The notes: generated by a model not told the origin, from the letters alone. A stretch of DNA of 64,000 nucleotides from Gp6-AA40 sp036407095 (GCA_036407095.1 DASWZV010000090.1:62001-126000); one strand, 5' to 3'; positions 47,753 to 60,110 are shown, counted from the stretch's first letter. Numbers and translations: made by a program.

Positions 47753-48967
47753 ATGAGGAACGCGGTTGCGTCGCTCGTGCTGCTGAGCGCTCTCATCGTT
47801 CAAACGCGTGCCGCGGGTCCGCGAGTCGCGCCGGTCCCTGAAAGCCAGCGGACCGACGAGCAGCGATCGCTGGCTGCGAAGTACGGCACCTCGGAGATGC
47901 CCAACGCGGTCGCCACGTACCTGAATCATCCTGTCCTCGCCGATCACATCCTGCCCTTCGAACGCTACGTCTCGAGCGAATCGACGCTGCCGCCGCGGCA
48001 CCGCGCGCTGCTCGGTCTCCGCACGGCGTGGCTGACGCGCTCCAACTATCTATGGGCGCATTGGGCCGCCCCATCCCGACGGGCGGGTCTCACGGACGCG
48101 GAAGTCCGACGCATCGCGCAGCGACCCGACGCGAAAGACTGGGACGCATTCGAGTCCACGGTACTCCGCGCGGCCGACGAGCTTCACGTGGACTCGTTCG
48201 TGTCGGAAGCCACCTGGCGTGCGCTGAGCGCGCGCTACAACACCAATCAGCTCGTCGACCTGGTTGATACCGTGGGCACGCTGACGATGCATGCGGGAGC
48301 GATCAATTCGCTCGGTGTCGAGATCGAATCGACGGTCTCCGAACGACTGCCCTCCGGGATTCCCTACAGGGCGACGGCCACGCGCACCAACATCCGCCTC
48401 GTGGACAAGGAAGCGCGCATCCCGCCGCTCGAGCCCAAAGACTGGACGCCCGAACAGCGCAAGCGCTTCGATCCGAACGGCACCGGCCAGCGCGCCGCAA
48501 ACGTGTTCGTCACGTTCGTCCGCAATCCGACGGCCGATCGCGTGCGCGGCCCGATCAATCAGCACATTCTCAACGGCACGACGTTATCCGTCCGCCAGCG
48601 CGAAACGCTGCTGATGCGGATCGGCGTGCTGTGCAGGTCCGAGTGCGAATGGGCCGCCCATTCCCGACTCGGGCGACGGGCCGGCATGACCGACGCCGAC
48701 GTCGCGCGAATCGTCAACGGACCTGACAGCGCGCCCGGCGATCCGATCGACACGGCGCTCCTTCGCGTGACTGACGAACTTTACCGGGACGATCGCGTCT
48801 CGGATGACACATGGACGGCGCTGGCGAAGACATTCGATACGAAGCAACTACTCGATGTGCTGATTGCTGTCGGCGGCTATCGCTCGACGTCCATGGCGAT
48901 CAACAGCGCCGGCGTGCAGCTCGATGCCAACATGGCGGACTTCCGGTTTCCCGCGTCGCTTCGATGA
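47753..48967 (+). CDS. Exported protein with two carboxymuconolactone decarboxylase-like domains
   Basis: 404 residues from ATG 47753 (GTG 47750 overlaps it). A signal peptide (VASLVLLSALIVQTRAA) precedes two CMD/AhpD-like helical modules, about 20-190 and 215-400. Each has the pattern LPPRHRALLGLRTAWL...AHW or LSVRQRETLLMRIGVLCRSECEWAAH. The first module lacks cysteine at the AhpD Cys-x-x-Cys position (SNYLWAHW). The second keeps two cysteines in a CxxxC arrangement. Peroxidase activity is therefore doubtful in module 1. AGGAGA precedes the start. Family role ranges from decarboxylases to antioxidants. Confidence 0.8.
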   Translation: MRNAVASLVLLSALIVQTRAAGPRVAPVPESQRTDEQRSLAAKYGTSEMPNAVATYLNHPVLADHILPFERYVSSESTLPPRHRALLGLRTAWLTRSNYLWAHWAAPSRRAGLTDAEVRRIAQRPDAKDWDAFESTVLRAADELHVDSFVSEATWRALSARYNTNQLVDLVDTVGTLTMHAGAINSLGVEIESTVSERLPSGIPYRATATRTNIRLVDKEARIPPLEPKDWTPEQRKRFDPNGTGQRAANVFVTFVRNPTADRVRGPINQHILNGTTLSVRQRETLLMRIGVLCRSECEWAAHSRLGRRAGMTDADVARIVNGPDSAPGDPIDTALLRVTDELYRDDRVSDDTWTALAKTFDTKQLLDVLIAVGGYRSTSMAINSAGVQLDANMADFRFPASLR

Positions 48968-48975
48968 TGACGTCT

Positions 48976-49002
48976 GTCCGCCTCTAAAAAGGCGGACACT
49001 AC
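48976..49002. repeat. GTCCGSCT hairpin overlapping the LysR stop codon
   Basis: GTCCGCCT-CTAAAA-AGGCGGAC followed by ACTAC, between two convergent genes. The CTA of the tail is the TAG stop of the regulator on the other strand. It may act as a bidirectional terminator, although no T-tract follows. Confidence 0.65.
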
Positions 49003-49898
49003 TTAAACAACTGATCGCGGGCGGCGCTGGTGATCGCCAGGACGCCGGGATGTGTCAGCCGGCGCTCGGCGGAGATCACGAAATACCGTTCGCGGACCGA
49101 TTCGAGACGGCCGACGGCACGTACACCGAGGAATCGACTCACGTCGTGCGCGATCGCCGACGGGGCCGGAAACAGACAGTCCCCCGCCTGACCGAACACC
49201 TGCATCAGCGCTGGATCCTCGAACTCGCCGACGATGCGCGGAGTGATGCCCTCGGCATCGAACCATTCGTCGAGCGCCCGCCGCAGCGGGCTGTCGGTCG
49301 TCGGCATGAGCATCGGCGCCTGCGACAGCGACGCGGGGAACCGCCGCTTGAGCCGCGACGCCATCGACCTCGGCGCGAAGAACGACGTGTCGGACTCGCC
49401 GAGCAGATGATTGAACACCTTGATCGGCAGATAGCCCGGAGCGGGCGCGTTGGCGATCACGACATCGAGCGCGTAGGTCGCGAGCTGCGCGACGAGCTGC
49501 TCGGCGTTGTCTTCGCGGCACACGAGCCGCACCGCATCGGGCTGCGCAATCGCCGGGCGCAGAAGCCGGTACACGATCAATTTGGGAACTGCATCGGCGA
49601 CGCCGACCGTCAGCGGCATCGCCCGCCCCGACGGACGTCCTTTGAGCGTGGCAATCAGTTCCCTTCCGACGCCGAAAATTTCGTCGGCGTAGCGATACAC
49701 CGTGCGGCCGACGTCGGTCAGCAGCTGCGTGCGCCCTTTTCTCACGAACAGACGCTCATCGAGCGCCTGCTCCAGCATGCGCACCTGCGCGCTGACGGTC
49801 GGCTGCGACAATCGCAGCTTTTCCGCCGCCTTCGACACGCTGCCCTCGCGCACAACGGTCCAGAAGTAGAGGAGATGGTGGTAGTTGAGCCATTCCAT
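48999..49898 (-). CDS. nhaR: LysR-family regulator, NhaR-like
   Basis: 299 residues from ATG 49898. The N-terminal winged helix-turn-helix (YHHLLYFWTVVREGSVSKAAEKLRLSQPTVSAQVRMLE) and the following FVRKGR...VGRTVYRYADEIF are characteristic of NhaR, which in enterobacteria activates a Na+/H+ antiporter in response to sodium. The effector-binding region spans about 90-290. An ATG at 49910 would add four residues. It is divergent from the small protein and P-type ATPase genes, so control of that transporter is a reasonable inference. The symbol reflects similarity, not demonstrated function. Confidence 0.8.
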   Translation of the reverse strand: MEWLNYHHLLYFWTVVREGSVSKAAEKLRLSQPTVSAQVRMLEQALDERLFVRKGRTQLLTDVGRTVYRYADEIFGVGRELIATLKGRPSGRAMPLTVGVADAVPKLIVYRLLRPAIAQPDAVRLVCREDNAEQLVAQLATYALDVVIANAPAPGYLPIKVFNHLLGESDTSFFAPRSMASRLKRRFPASLSQAPMLMPTTDSPLRRALDEWFDAEGITPRIVGEFEDPALMQVFGQAGDCLFPAPSAIAHDVSRFLGVRAVGRLESVRERYFVISAERRLTHPGVLAITSAARDQLFK

Positions 49899-50014
49899 AG
49901 TCGAAACCATCTATAGAGAAAGCCTCTGCCAACTCGGCAAACTATCTATTTGTCTATTCTCTCGCCGCCTTCGTACCGTGGACAGTGTCGACCGGTCACG
50001 GTCTGGAGGTTTCT

Positions 50015-50261
50015 GTGGCAATGAATGCACTCGAACGCGTGATGGCGGAATATCGCCAATGGCCCGGCCTGCGCCTCACCAAACGACAGGCTGCCAAGTT
50101 GTGGTGGCTCTCGCCCCGCGAATGCGATGCGGTCTTTGAAACACTCGTCGGGTGCGGGATGCTGTACGTCGATTCTCATGGCCAGTACGCCTTGCGATCG
50201 GCGGTCCGTTCGGAACGCCGGGTGAGAGAACGTCGCAATGAGGATCGTCAGAGCCTGAGCC

Positions 50262-50272
<11 letters not shown>
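50015..50272 (+). CDS. Small winged-helix-like hypothetical protein
   Basis: 85 residues from GTG 50015, placed 5 bases after GGAGG (50005-50009); ATG 50021 is the alternative. The sequence is basic at the C-terminus (SERRVRERRNEDRQ). It contains LRLTKRQAAKLWWLSPRECDAVFETLVGCGMLYVDSHGQYAL, which looks like a helix-turn-helix plus wing with the 'G-x-Y' strand. It overlaps the P-type ATPase gene by 11 bases, implying translational coupling. A regulator of the ATPase is possible. No known family name. Confidence 0.65.
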
Positions 50273-52964
<2,692 letters not shown>

Positions 52965-52968
52965 CGCC

Positions 52969-52987
52969 CGGGAGCGCGGTGCTCCCG
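52969..52987. repeat. GC hairpin between convergent genes
   Basis: CGGGAGC-GCGGT-GCTCCCG, followed by CCTACGAATCC. It lies between the P-type ATPase and the polyphosphate kinase remnant, possibly acting as a terminator without a T-tract. Confidence 0.55.
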
Positions 52988-53017
52988 CCTACGAATCCTG
53001 ACCCCCGTTGCGGCAGA

Positions 53018-54888
53018 TCAGGTCCATGAGCGCTCGATGCGTGCCCTGAGTCGCAACGCTTCAGACGACGCCTGCGGCCGCAGTTGCGTGTAGGTGCCAT
53101 CGCCGTTCATGACCCACGCGTGTCGTTCGTCCTTGAGCAAGACGTCGAGCGTCTCCCACAATCGTTCTCGCGCGCTCCGGGCGAGCACCGGCGCGACCAC
53201 CTCGACGCGGCTCGACAGGTTTCGCAGCATCCAGTCGGCCGACCCGATCAGAAACGTCCCGTCGTACGGGTCGGCGCTGCCGTCGGCAAAGTAGAAGATG
53301 CGCGAGCGCTCGAGAAACCGGCCGACGACTGAACGAATGCGAATCGACTCGCTGACGCCCGGTACGCCGGGCCGCAGGCAACAGAAGCCGCGGACGATCA
53401 GATCGATCGGGAGCCCGGCGCGCGAGGCCTCGCACAGGGCGGCGATCGTCTCAGGGTCTTCGAGCTGATTCATCTTCGCGACGATGCGTGTGGGACGTCC
53501 GGCGCGATGATGCGCGATCTCGCGCGCGATGAGATCGAGGAAGCCCTGCCGCATCCCGCTGGGGGCCACCAGCAGCGTCTTGAACTCGGGCGGATCCGAT
53601 CGGCCCGTCAGATGGTGGAAGAGATTCACCACATCGGCGGTCACGCGCGCATCGCAGGTGAGGAGCCCGACGTCGGTGTAGACGCGTGCGGTCCGCACGT
53701 GGTCGTTGACGGTGCCGATGTGGGCGTAGCTCCGCACGCCAGACGGCTCCTTCCGTACGACCAGCGCCATCTTGGCGTGCGTCTTCAAGTTGGACTGTCC
53801 GACCGTCACGTGCGCGCCGGCGCGCTCGAGCTCCGACGCCCAGTGGAGATTTCGTTCTTCGTCGAAGCGCGCTTTCAACTCGATCACGCAGGCCACCTGC
53901 TTCCCCGCTTCGGCGGCCTTGATGAGCGAACGGACGAATGGCGTGTCGTCGCCGACGCGATAGACGGTCATCTTGATCGCGATCGTGCGCGAGTCCTCGG
54001 CGGCGGCGCTGATGGAAGCGCTCGACGCTCTCGTCGAAGCTTTCGTAGGGGTGATGCACCAGCAGATCGCCCTGGCTGAGGGTCTGGAAGATGTTCGAAC
54101 CGTTGTCGAGTCGCTCCGGCGTCACCGGCGTCCACGGGGCATCGCGCAAGGCTGGCACATCGAGATTCGCTATCTGGAAGAGGCTCGTATAGTCCAATTC
54201 CCCCTCGACTTCGTACACGTCGTCGCCGGCCAGCTCGAAGCGCTCCTGCAGCATTGCGCTCTCGAATGACCTGGTGGAGACGAACGAACACGCGCCCACA
54301 GCGACGTCGTCCGTCAGCGGGATCCATTGCACCAGTTCGGGAGGTACCTTGACGCGCGCGTCGCGTCGCTGGCCCGTATGATCTTCCAGCACGAACGCCA
54401 GCGACAGAGACAAGGTTCGAGAAGAACGGGAACGGCTGCGACGGATCGATGATGAGCGGCGTGAGCGCGGGCGAGACCTGCGAGTCGAAGTATTCGCACG
54501 CCTCCAGCCGCTGCGCGAGCGTGAGCGCATCCCATGGCTGCAGGTGAATACCGTGGCGTGACAACGCAGGGACGAGCGCTCGACGAAAGTGCTCCGACTG
54601 TTGTGCCAGCTGCGGACGCAGCCGAGCGCGAATCTCTTCGATCAACCCATGCTGCTTCGGATCGTCATGGTCGCGAAGCAGCGCCATCTGCTTCATGAAG
54701 AACTCGTCGAGGTTCGACGAGAAGATCGCCAGGAACTTGGCTTGCTCGAGGAGCGGCGTGCGCCCGTCCACCGCTTCGGCGAGTACGCGGCGGTTGAACT
54801 CGAGCCAGCCCAGATCGCGATCGACCCATACGGCATCGAGCGGGTCGCCGGACGCAGACACGCGGGCATCGGGCGGCAGTTGGGTCAT
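53018..54888 (-). pseudogene. ppk1: Polyphosphate kinase (PPK1) interrupted by two frameshifts
   Basis: Three minus-strand frames together give one PPK1 of about 620 residues. The N-terminal part begins at ATG 54888 (DRDLGWLEFNRRVLAEAVDG, FSSNLDEFFMKQM). A middle part runs LSLSLAFVLEDHTG through YESFDESVERF. The catalytic part has KTHAKMALVVR, YAHIGTVNDHVRTARVYTDVGL and FYFADGSADPYDGTFLIGSADWMLRNL. Frame changes occur near 54412 (an extra base in CAAGG on the plus strand) and near 54014 (an extra base in GATGG). PPK1 reversibly polymerises phosphate from ATP. Because the frame breaks are single extra bases and all motifs survive, sequencing or assembly error is as likely as true inactivation. 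Confidence 0.85.
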
Positions 54889-55025
54889 GGACACGAGACA
54901 TCCTGCAGATGCGAGCGCCGCGTCGACGCACGTGCGCCGTGGTGATCCGGGCGAGAGACGCGGAGTATAGAGAACCGATGTAACGTGAATGCGACTCGGC
55001 TCAACCGGCCTGAACGGAATACCTC

Positions 55026-55889
55026 GTGTCCATTCCACAGACGTTGTCTCCCGCGCGGCGCCGTGCGCTTGCGGCGCTCGTCGCCAGACCGATCTACGAG
55101 CTGGTGCCGCTGAAGGGCGCTCTGGACGCGGCCGTGGCACTGCCGCCTCGATCTCCCCTCACCATCACCTCGTCACCGCGCCTCGGACTCGACGCCACAC
55201 TGAGTCTTGCGGAGTCGCTCAGTGCTCGCGGCCACGATGTCGCGCCGCATCTCGCGGCGCGACTGATTCGCGATCGATCGCACCTGGCCGACGTGCTCGC
55301 GCGACTGAGGACCGCCGGCGTACGAAGGCTGTTCATCGTCGGCGGTGATGGGCCGCCCGTAGGTGTGATTCAGGACGGGCTGATGCTGCTGCGCGAAATG
55401 CAGAACATGGGCGAGATCTTTGACCAGCTCGGTGTGCCCGCCTACCCGGAGGGACACGTGAGCATCCCGCGTGATGCGCTGCTGAGCGACCTGAGGGCCA
55501 AGCAGCCCCTCGTTCATGCGATGACGACGCAGATGTCGTTCAACCCCGGGGCGGTCGCCACATGGGTGACGACGATCAGGAGCGAAGGCATCGCGCTCCC
55601 GATCCATCTCGGCATTCCCGGTGTGGTTGGTCTGTTGAAGTTGACCTCGATCGCCACGCGGATTGGCGTCGCCGATTCCGCGCGATATCTCATGAAGCAT
55701 CGCGGCATGTTCGGTCATCTCGCCACGCGAGGATCGTTCGGGCCGGAGCGATTTCTGATCGATCTCGCCGGAGTGCTGGGCGACCCGAACGCGGACATAC
55801 GCGCGCTGCATGTGTTCACGATGAACGAAGTCGCGGCGACGATCGCCTGGCAGCGGCAAATGCTGCAGGAACTCGGGGATGAGCGCTGA
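55026..55889 (+). CDS. Methylenetetrahydrofolate reductase-like TIM-barrel protein
   Basis: A 287-residue protein starting at GTG 55026 and resembling MetF. It has YELVPLKG with the catalytic-Glu position, PHLAARLIRDRSHLADVLARLRTAGVRRLFIVGGDGPP (the TPHL...GDPP segment of the family), and LPIHLGIPGVVGLLKL near the FAD/folate site. MTHFR reduces methylene- to methyl-tetrahydrofolate with FAD. Length fits, but several usual MetF residues differ, so a divergent methyl-folate enzyme or a C1 side-pathway function is possible. It is divergent from the PPK1 gene. Confidence 0.7.
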   Translation: MSIPQTLSPARRRALAALVARPIYELVPLKGALDAAVALPPRSPLTITSSPRLGLDATLSLAESLSARGHDVAPHLAARLIRDRSHLADVLARLRTAGVRRLFIVGGDGPPVGVIQDGLMLLREMQNMGEIFDQLGVPAYPEGHVSIPRDALLSDLRAKQPLVHAMTTQMSFNPGAVATWVTTIRSEGIALPIHLGIPGVVGLLKLTSIATRIGVADSARYLMKHRGMFGHLATRGSFGPERFLIDLAGVLGDPNADIRALHVFTMNEVAATIAWQRQMLQELGDER

Positions 55890-55897
55890 CAAAAAGA

Positions 55898-55984
55898 TTC
55901 CACGCAGAGATCGCAGAGGAGCAGAGATCGCGGAGGCGACGGAGCGCTCCGCGATCCCTGCCCGTCAGCGTTCTCTGCATGAAC
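55898..55984. repeat. Deletion derivative of long palindrome (copy G)
   Basis: TTCCACGCAGAGATCGCAGAGG on the left and TTCTCTGCATGAACG on the right, with GGAGGCGACGGAGCGCTCC in between. The core stem and both sub-hairpins are missing. It follows the MTHFR-like gene directly. Confidence 0.75.
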
Positions 55985-56086
55985 GCTCGTTACAAACGCT
56001 CGACCCATGTTCTCTTCGGTCCGCTACAACGTTATCCACTTCAGGTGCTGTGATCGTTTGCCGCTGAAGCCGGGAGGCTCCCCACG

Positions 56087-57823
56087 ATGCGCGCGAAACT
56101 GAAGGTCTATACCAATGAGGACGATGCACTGCTGTTCTGGAGTATTGAAGAGCCCATCGAAGAGTGCCGCGGCTTTGCGATCGCCCGACGCGTGAAGGCG
56201 GGAACCAAGGTCAGCGAGACCTTCCTGCCGAATCGCATCGGCTTCGAGACCGAGGAGAACCACGGTGAGGCCGTCGAGGGGCAGCCGGCCGTCACGCGGC
56301 CGTCGACCGAGTGGCCCTTCCAGCGGTTTTCCTGGACCGATCACGACGCAGACACTGGAGATGTCGTCTCGTACAGGGTGATCCCGGTGATCCGAAACTC
56401 CGGCGGCGAGCTCGAACAACAGCTCGCTCTCGCGAGCGACTGGAGCCCCTTCGCGACGCTCGGCAAGAACACGTCGGGCACCTTCCGGGCGTTCTTCAAT
56501 CGCGGGTTCGTCATGTCGCAGTTCATGGCGCGCTTCCTGAAGGCGAAGAAGCTCACGCTGAAACAGTTCAAGCAGACGATCTCGGACAAGGACGACAAGA
56601 CGATTCGCGATTTCCTGTCAGGGGATCTGCGCCTGGCGCTGCTCGATCAACTGAAGATCGCGAAGCAGGAGAAGACCGACGTCTTCGCAGCGCTCTTCGA
56701 GATGAGCGACGACGAGTTGATTACTGCGCTCAGTGGCCTGGGCAAGCGCGCTCATGTCGTGCTTGCGAACGGATCGATCACCAAGAGAAAGAACGAGACG
56801 GCGGCCGAGGCACGAAAGCGCGACGAGAACGAGGACGGCCGCGCGCGCCTGGTCACGGCGAAGTGCGAGGTCGAGGTGAAGGATCGGTTTCTATCGCCGG
56901 GGGCGCTCGGACACAACAAGTTCCTCGTCCGCATGGGGAAGAACGGCAAGCCGGCGGCGGTGTGGACCGGCAGCACCAACTGGGCCCCGACCGGGCTCTG
57001 TACGCAGGTCAACAACGGGCTGCTCGTCGCGGATCGCGCGGTCGCGCAAGTCTACCTGGATCAGTGGCATCGCCTCCACGACGCGAAGAGCGCGTTCCCC
57101 GACCCGCTCGTCGACAGCAACTCGAAACCGAAGAAGGTCGGTGACGACACCGCAGGTGAGATCCGGTCGGTTGTCTGGTTCACGCGGGCGCGGAAAGGCG
57201 TCGACCTCGAAGCGCTGCGCGCCGAAGTGGAGAAAGCGCGCGACGGCATCCTGTTCCTGATGTTCATGCCGGGTTCGACGGGGCTTTTCAGCACGGTCGC
57301 GGCGCGATCGTCCGAGCCGAATCTCTACGTGCGCGGCGTCGTCAGTGAGCTCCCCAACGGACGTGGAGATGAGAGCGCCGTCGACGTCAGCCTGATCGAC
57401 GGTCGCACCCACACGTCACTCCATCTCGACATCATCCAGCCGGAGGGCGTGGCGCATCCGTTCGCGAGCTTCGCCGAGGAAGTCACGCGCAAGCAGTTTC
57501 TGTCGGGTATCGGCCACGCCATCATCCACAGCAAAGTCGTCGTCATCGATCCCTTCTCGTCCGATCCGACCGTGATCACCGGCAGTCACAACTTCTCCAC
57601 CAGCGCCAGCGCGAAGAACGACGAGAACTTCATCATCATCAAGGGCGATCGCCAGCTGGCGGAGTCGTACGCGGTGAATGTCCTCAGCGCGTACCAGCAC
57701 TACCGTTTCCGCGCGTTCCTCGAGCAGACGAACCGGCCGTTCAATGGATTGAAGGACAACGATCGCTGGCAGGCGCCGATGCTGAAGAACAATCGGCGCG
57801 ATCTGCGCTTCTGGGGCGTGTAA
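56087..57823 (+). CDS. Phospholipase D-like domain protein
   Basis: A 578-residue protein with a fibronectin-like N-terminal part and two HKD-type halves. The first HKD is HNKFLVRMGKNGKPAAVWTGSTNW (about residue 290) and the second is HSKVVVIDPFSSDPTVITGSHNF (about residue 485). Each contains the His, Lys and later Ser/Asn of the PLD catalytic motif; the usual Asp is replaced by Arg in the first and retained in the second. No signal peptide is visible. PLD superfamily members hydrolyse phosphodiesters (phospholipids, nucleic acids). It stands alone, convergent with the TIGR03435 gene with three bases between. Confidence 0.82.
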   Translation: MRAKLKVYTNEDDALLFWSIEEPIEECRGFAIARRVKAGTKVSETFLPNRIGFETEENHGEAVEGQPAVTRPSTEWPFQRFSWTDHDADTGDVVSYRVIPVIRNSGGELEQQLALASDWSPFATLGKNTSGTFRAFFNRGFVMSQFMARFLKAKKLTLKQFKQTISDKDDKTIRDFLSGDLRLALLDQLKIAKQEKTDVFAALFEMSDDELITALSGLGKRAHVVLANGSITKRKNETAAEARKRDENEDGRARLVTAKCEVEVKDRFLSPGALGHNKFLVRMGKNGKPAAVWTGSTNWAPTGLCTQVNNGLLVADRAVAQVYLDQWHRLHDAKSAFPDPLVDSNSKPKKVGDDTAGEIRSVVWFTRARKGVDLEALRAEVEKARDGILFLMFMPGSTGLFSTVAARSSEPNLYVRGVVSELPNGRGDESAVDVSLIDGRTHTSLHLDIIQPEGVAHPFASFAEEVTRKQFLSGIGHAIIHSKVVVIDPFSSDPTVITGSHNFSTSASAKNDENFIIIKGDRQLAESYAVNVLSAYQHYRFRAFLEQTNRPFNGLKDNDRWQAPMLKNNRRDLRFWGV

Positions 57824-57826
57824 CCG

Positions 57827-58762
57827 TCAGTTCTCCGTCGGCCGTTCGAGACGTTCGACGATGAGCGTGTCGCGCTGTGCCTGTGACGATTCGAGCTCCA
57901 GGCCAAGTTGCTCGCGAATGGCCGTGAAGACGGACGGCGGTGCATCGGGATCCGGCGCGATGTCCAGTCCGCCGCGGCCCGGGAGTGCATCGGCGAAACT
58001 CATCCTCATGTGGTAGGTGCCGGAAAGCCCGGTCTTGTCGACGACCCGCCGACGGTTTGAAAATTGCAGCGCCTCGGCGAGATTGGCGACGGTCGTTTCG
58101 CCTTCGAGCAGGTCGCCCAACCGGCCTTGGCCATCCCCAAGTCTGTCGCGCATCGGCGCACCGACAATTCGCACGGTACAGGAAGGTGGGGGCGACTTGA
58201 AATCCGGGAGTTCCGGCCGCGGCGGCGGTGCGCCTGCAGCGAGAGCGGCCGCGGCGGCCGCCCGTCGCGCCTCGAGTTGCGGCGCGCAATCGATATCCGA
58301 CGGTTTCATGCCGGGTCCGAGCCTGCCATCACTTCTCGCCCGCGTGAGATCGTAAACAGGCTGCTCGCGCTTCTCGAAGTGCGCGACCAGCTTGAAACGG
58401 TCGGCCAGCATCGCACGCAGCATCGCAACACGATCCTCGGGAGTGGCCTTCGCCAACGTTGACGTGGCACTGACGTCGTAGTACTCGCCCATCGCCCACG
58501 ATGGCAATCCGACCATCTCGCCGGGGCTCGCCGGGTCGTAGGCGCGCGAGATGAGTACTCCCACCGCGACCCGCGTCATCGTGAACCCGCCGTCGGGTCT
58601 TTGCTGGTTGATCGGATTCTCGAAGCGGCCCGCCTGACTTGCCGCATTCCGTTTGATGGACACGACATCGAATGTTGGTCCCGCGGGTGGTGATTGCGCT
58701 GCTGTGAGTACGAGCCCGGTCGCGACGATTGCAACGAAGACGAGAGCGAGTCCCTTGCGCAT
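57827..58762 (-). CDS. TIGR03435-family exported protein
   Basis: A 311-residue protein with a signal peptide (LVFVAIVATGLVLTAAQ) and the hallmarks of the TIGR03435 group. These are FDVVSIKRN near the N-terminus, LISRAYDP, LRAMLADRFKLVAHFEKREQPVYDLTRAR in the middle, and DKTGLSGTYHMRMSF near the end. The family is expanded in Acidobacteria and has no known function; it is sometimes fused to peptidase-like domains. Supports the taxon inference. Predicted periplasmic or secreted. Confidence 0.9.
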   Translation of the reverse strand: MRKGLALVFVAIVATGLVLTAAQSPPAGPTFDVVSIKRNAASQAGRFENPINQQRPDGGFTMTRVAVGVLISRAYDPASPGEMVGLPSWAMGEYYDVSATSTLAKATPEDRVAMLRAMLADRFKLVAHFEKREQPVYDLTRARSDGRLGPGMKPSDIDCAPQLEARRAAAAAALAAGAPPPRPELPDFKSPPPSCTVRIVGAPMRDRLGDGQGRLGDLLEGETTVANLAEALQFSNRRRVVDKTGLSGTYHMRMSFADALPGRGGLDIAPDPDAPPSVFTAIREQLGLELESSQAQRDTLIVERLERPTEN

Positions 58763-58811
58763 GCGTCACCTTGTGCCATCAAGGCCGTGCGATCGTTTCC
58801 CAAGGGGTCGT

Positions 58812-60110
58812 TTAGAGCAGTTCAGACGCCGATCTCGGACTCGTGGACGTCAACGCGGACGGCGCCCGAAGCTCCTGCGCCAGCTTCACCCGATCGAGCT
58901 CGTTCTCCCAGCGTGCGACCACGATCGTCGCGACGCCGTTGCCGATGAAGTTGGTAATCGAACGCGCTTCGGACATGAAGCGATCGATGCCGAGGATGAG
59001 CGCGAGTCCTGCGACCGGAATCGAGGGCACCACTGCCAGCGTGGCGGCGAGCGTGATGAAGCCGGCGCCGGTCACACCTGATGCGCCTTTCGAGGTCAAC
59101 ATTGCCACGCCGAGCACCGTCAGCTGCTGTCGCAGCGAGAGCTCGATGTCGAGCGCCTGCGCGACGAACAGCGCGGCCATGGTCAGATAGATATTGGTGC
59201 CATCCAGATTGAACGAATAACCGGACGGCACGACGAGCCCGACCACGGACTTGGAGCATCCCAGCCGCTCGAGCTTCTGCATCAGGGGCACGAGCGCTGA
59301 TTCGGACGAGGCCGTGCCGAGCACGGTGAGCAGTTCGTCTCTGATGTACGCGATGAAGCGCACGACGTTGAAGCCGGTGAACGCGGCGATCGTGCCCAAC
59401 CCGATCAGCACGAACAACGCGCACGTCAGATAGAAGCTGCCCATCAACGCCGCCAGCGGGCGCAGGGCATCGATGCCGTAGCGGCCGATCGTGAACGCCA
59501 TCGCCCCGCCGGCGCCAATCGGCGCCAGCTTCATCAATGCGTTCATCATCGCGAAGAACACGTGCGAGCAGGCGTCGATGAACTGATGGACCACCGCACC
59601 GCGCGGTCCCATGTGCGTCATCGCGTAACCGAACAGAATCGCCACGAACAGCACCTGCAGCAGGTTGCCCGATCCGGTGAAGGCGTCGAAGAAGGTCGCC
59701 GGAATGATCCCGAGCACGAACGCCGTCGTCGTCTGCGTCGTCGCGCGCTTGGCGTAGTCGGCGACCGCATTGGCGTCGAGCGTCGCCGGATCGACGTTGA
59801 AGCCGTCGCCCGGACGCACGACGTTGATCACCAGGAGACCGATGACGAGCGCGATGGTCGAAACCACCTCGAAGTAGATCAACGCCTTGCCGCCCACCCG
59901 GCCGACTTTCTTCATGTCGCCCGCACCGGCAATGCCCAGCACCACCGTGCAGAAGATGATCGGACTGATGAGCATCTTCACGAGCGCGATGAATCCGTCG
60001 CCAAGGGGCCGAAGCGCGACCGCCGTCGTGGGCTTCGCGTAGCCGAGTACCGCCCCCGCGACGATCGCGAGGAGGACCCAGAAATAGAGATGACCTGTCA
60101 GGCGTTTCAT
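58812..60110 (-). CDS. dctA: Dicarboxylate/amino acid:cation symporter
   Basis: A 432-residue membrane protein of the DAACS family. It has eight helices and two re-entrant loops, with the conserved GTASSESALVPLMQKLERLGC (first hairpin loop), SGYSFNLDGTNIYLTMAALFVAQALDIEL and GLALILGIDRFMSEARSITNFIGNGVA motifs. It imports C4-dicarboxylates or acidic amino acids with Na+ or H+. Residues of the NMDGT-like motif appear as NLDGTN, which fits a dicarboxylate or glutamate transporter. Divergent from folD across repeat E. Confidence 0.93.
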   Translation of the reverse strand: MKRLTGHLYFWVLLAIVAGAVLGYAKPTTAVALRPLGDGFIALVKMLISPIIFCTVVLGIAGAGDMKKVGRVGGKALIYFEVVSTIALVIGLLVINVVRPGDGFNVDPATLDANAVADYAKRATTQTTTAFVLGIIPATFFDAFTGSGNLLQVLFVAILFGYAMTHMGPRGAVVHQFIDACSHVFFAMMNALMKLAPIGAGGAMAFTIGRYGIDALRPLAALMGSFYLTCALFVLIGLGTIAAFTGFNVVRFIAYIRDELLTVLGTASSESALVPLMQKLERLGCSKSVVGLVVPSGYSFNLDGTNIYLTMAALFVAQALDIELSLRQQLTVLGVAMLTSKGASGVTGAGFITLAATLAVVPSIPVAGLALILGIDRFMSEARSITNFIGNGVATIVVARWENELDRVKLAQELRAPSALTSTSPRSASELL

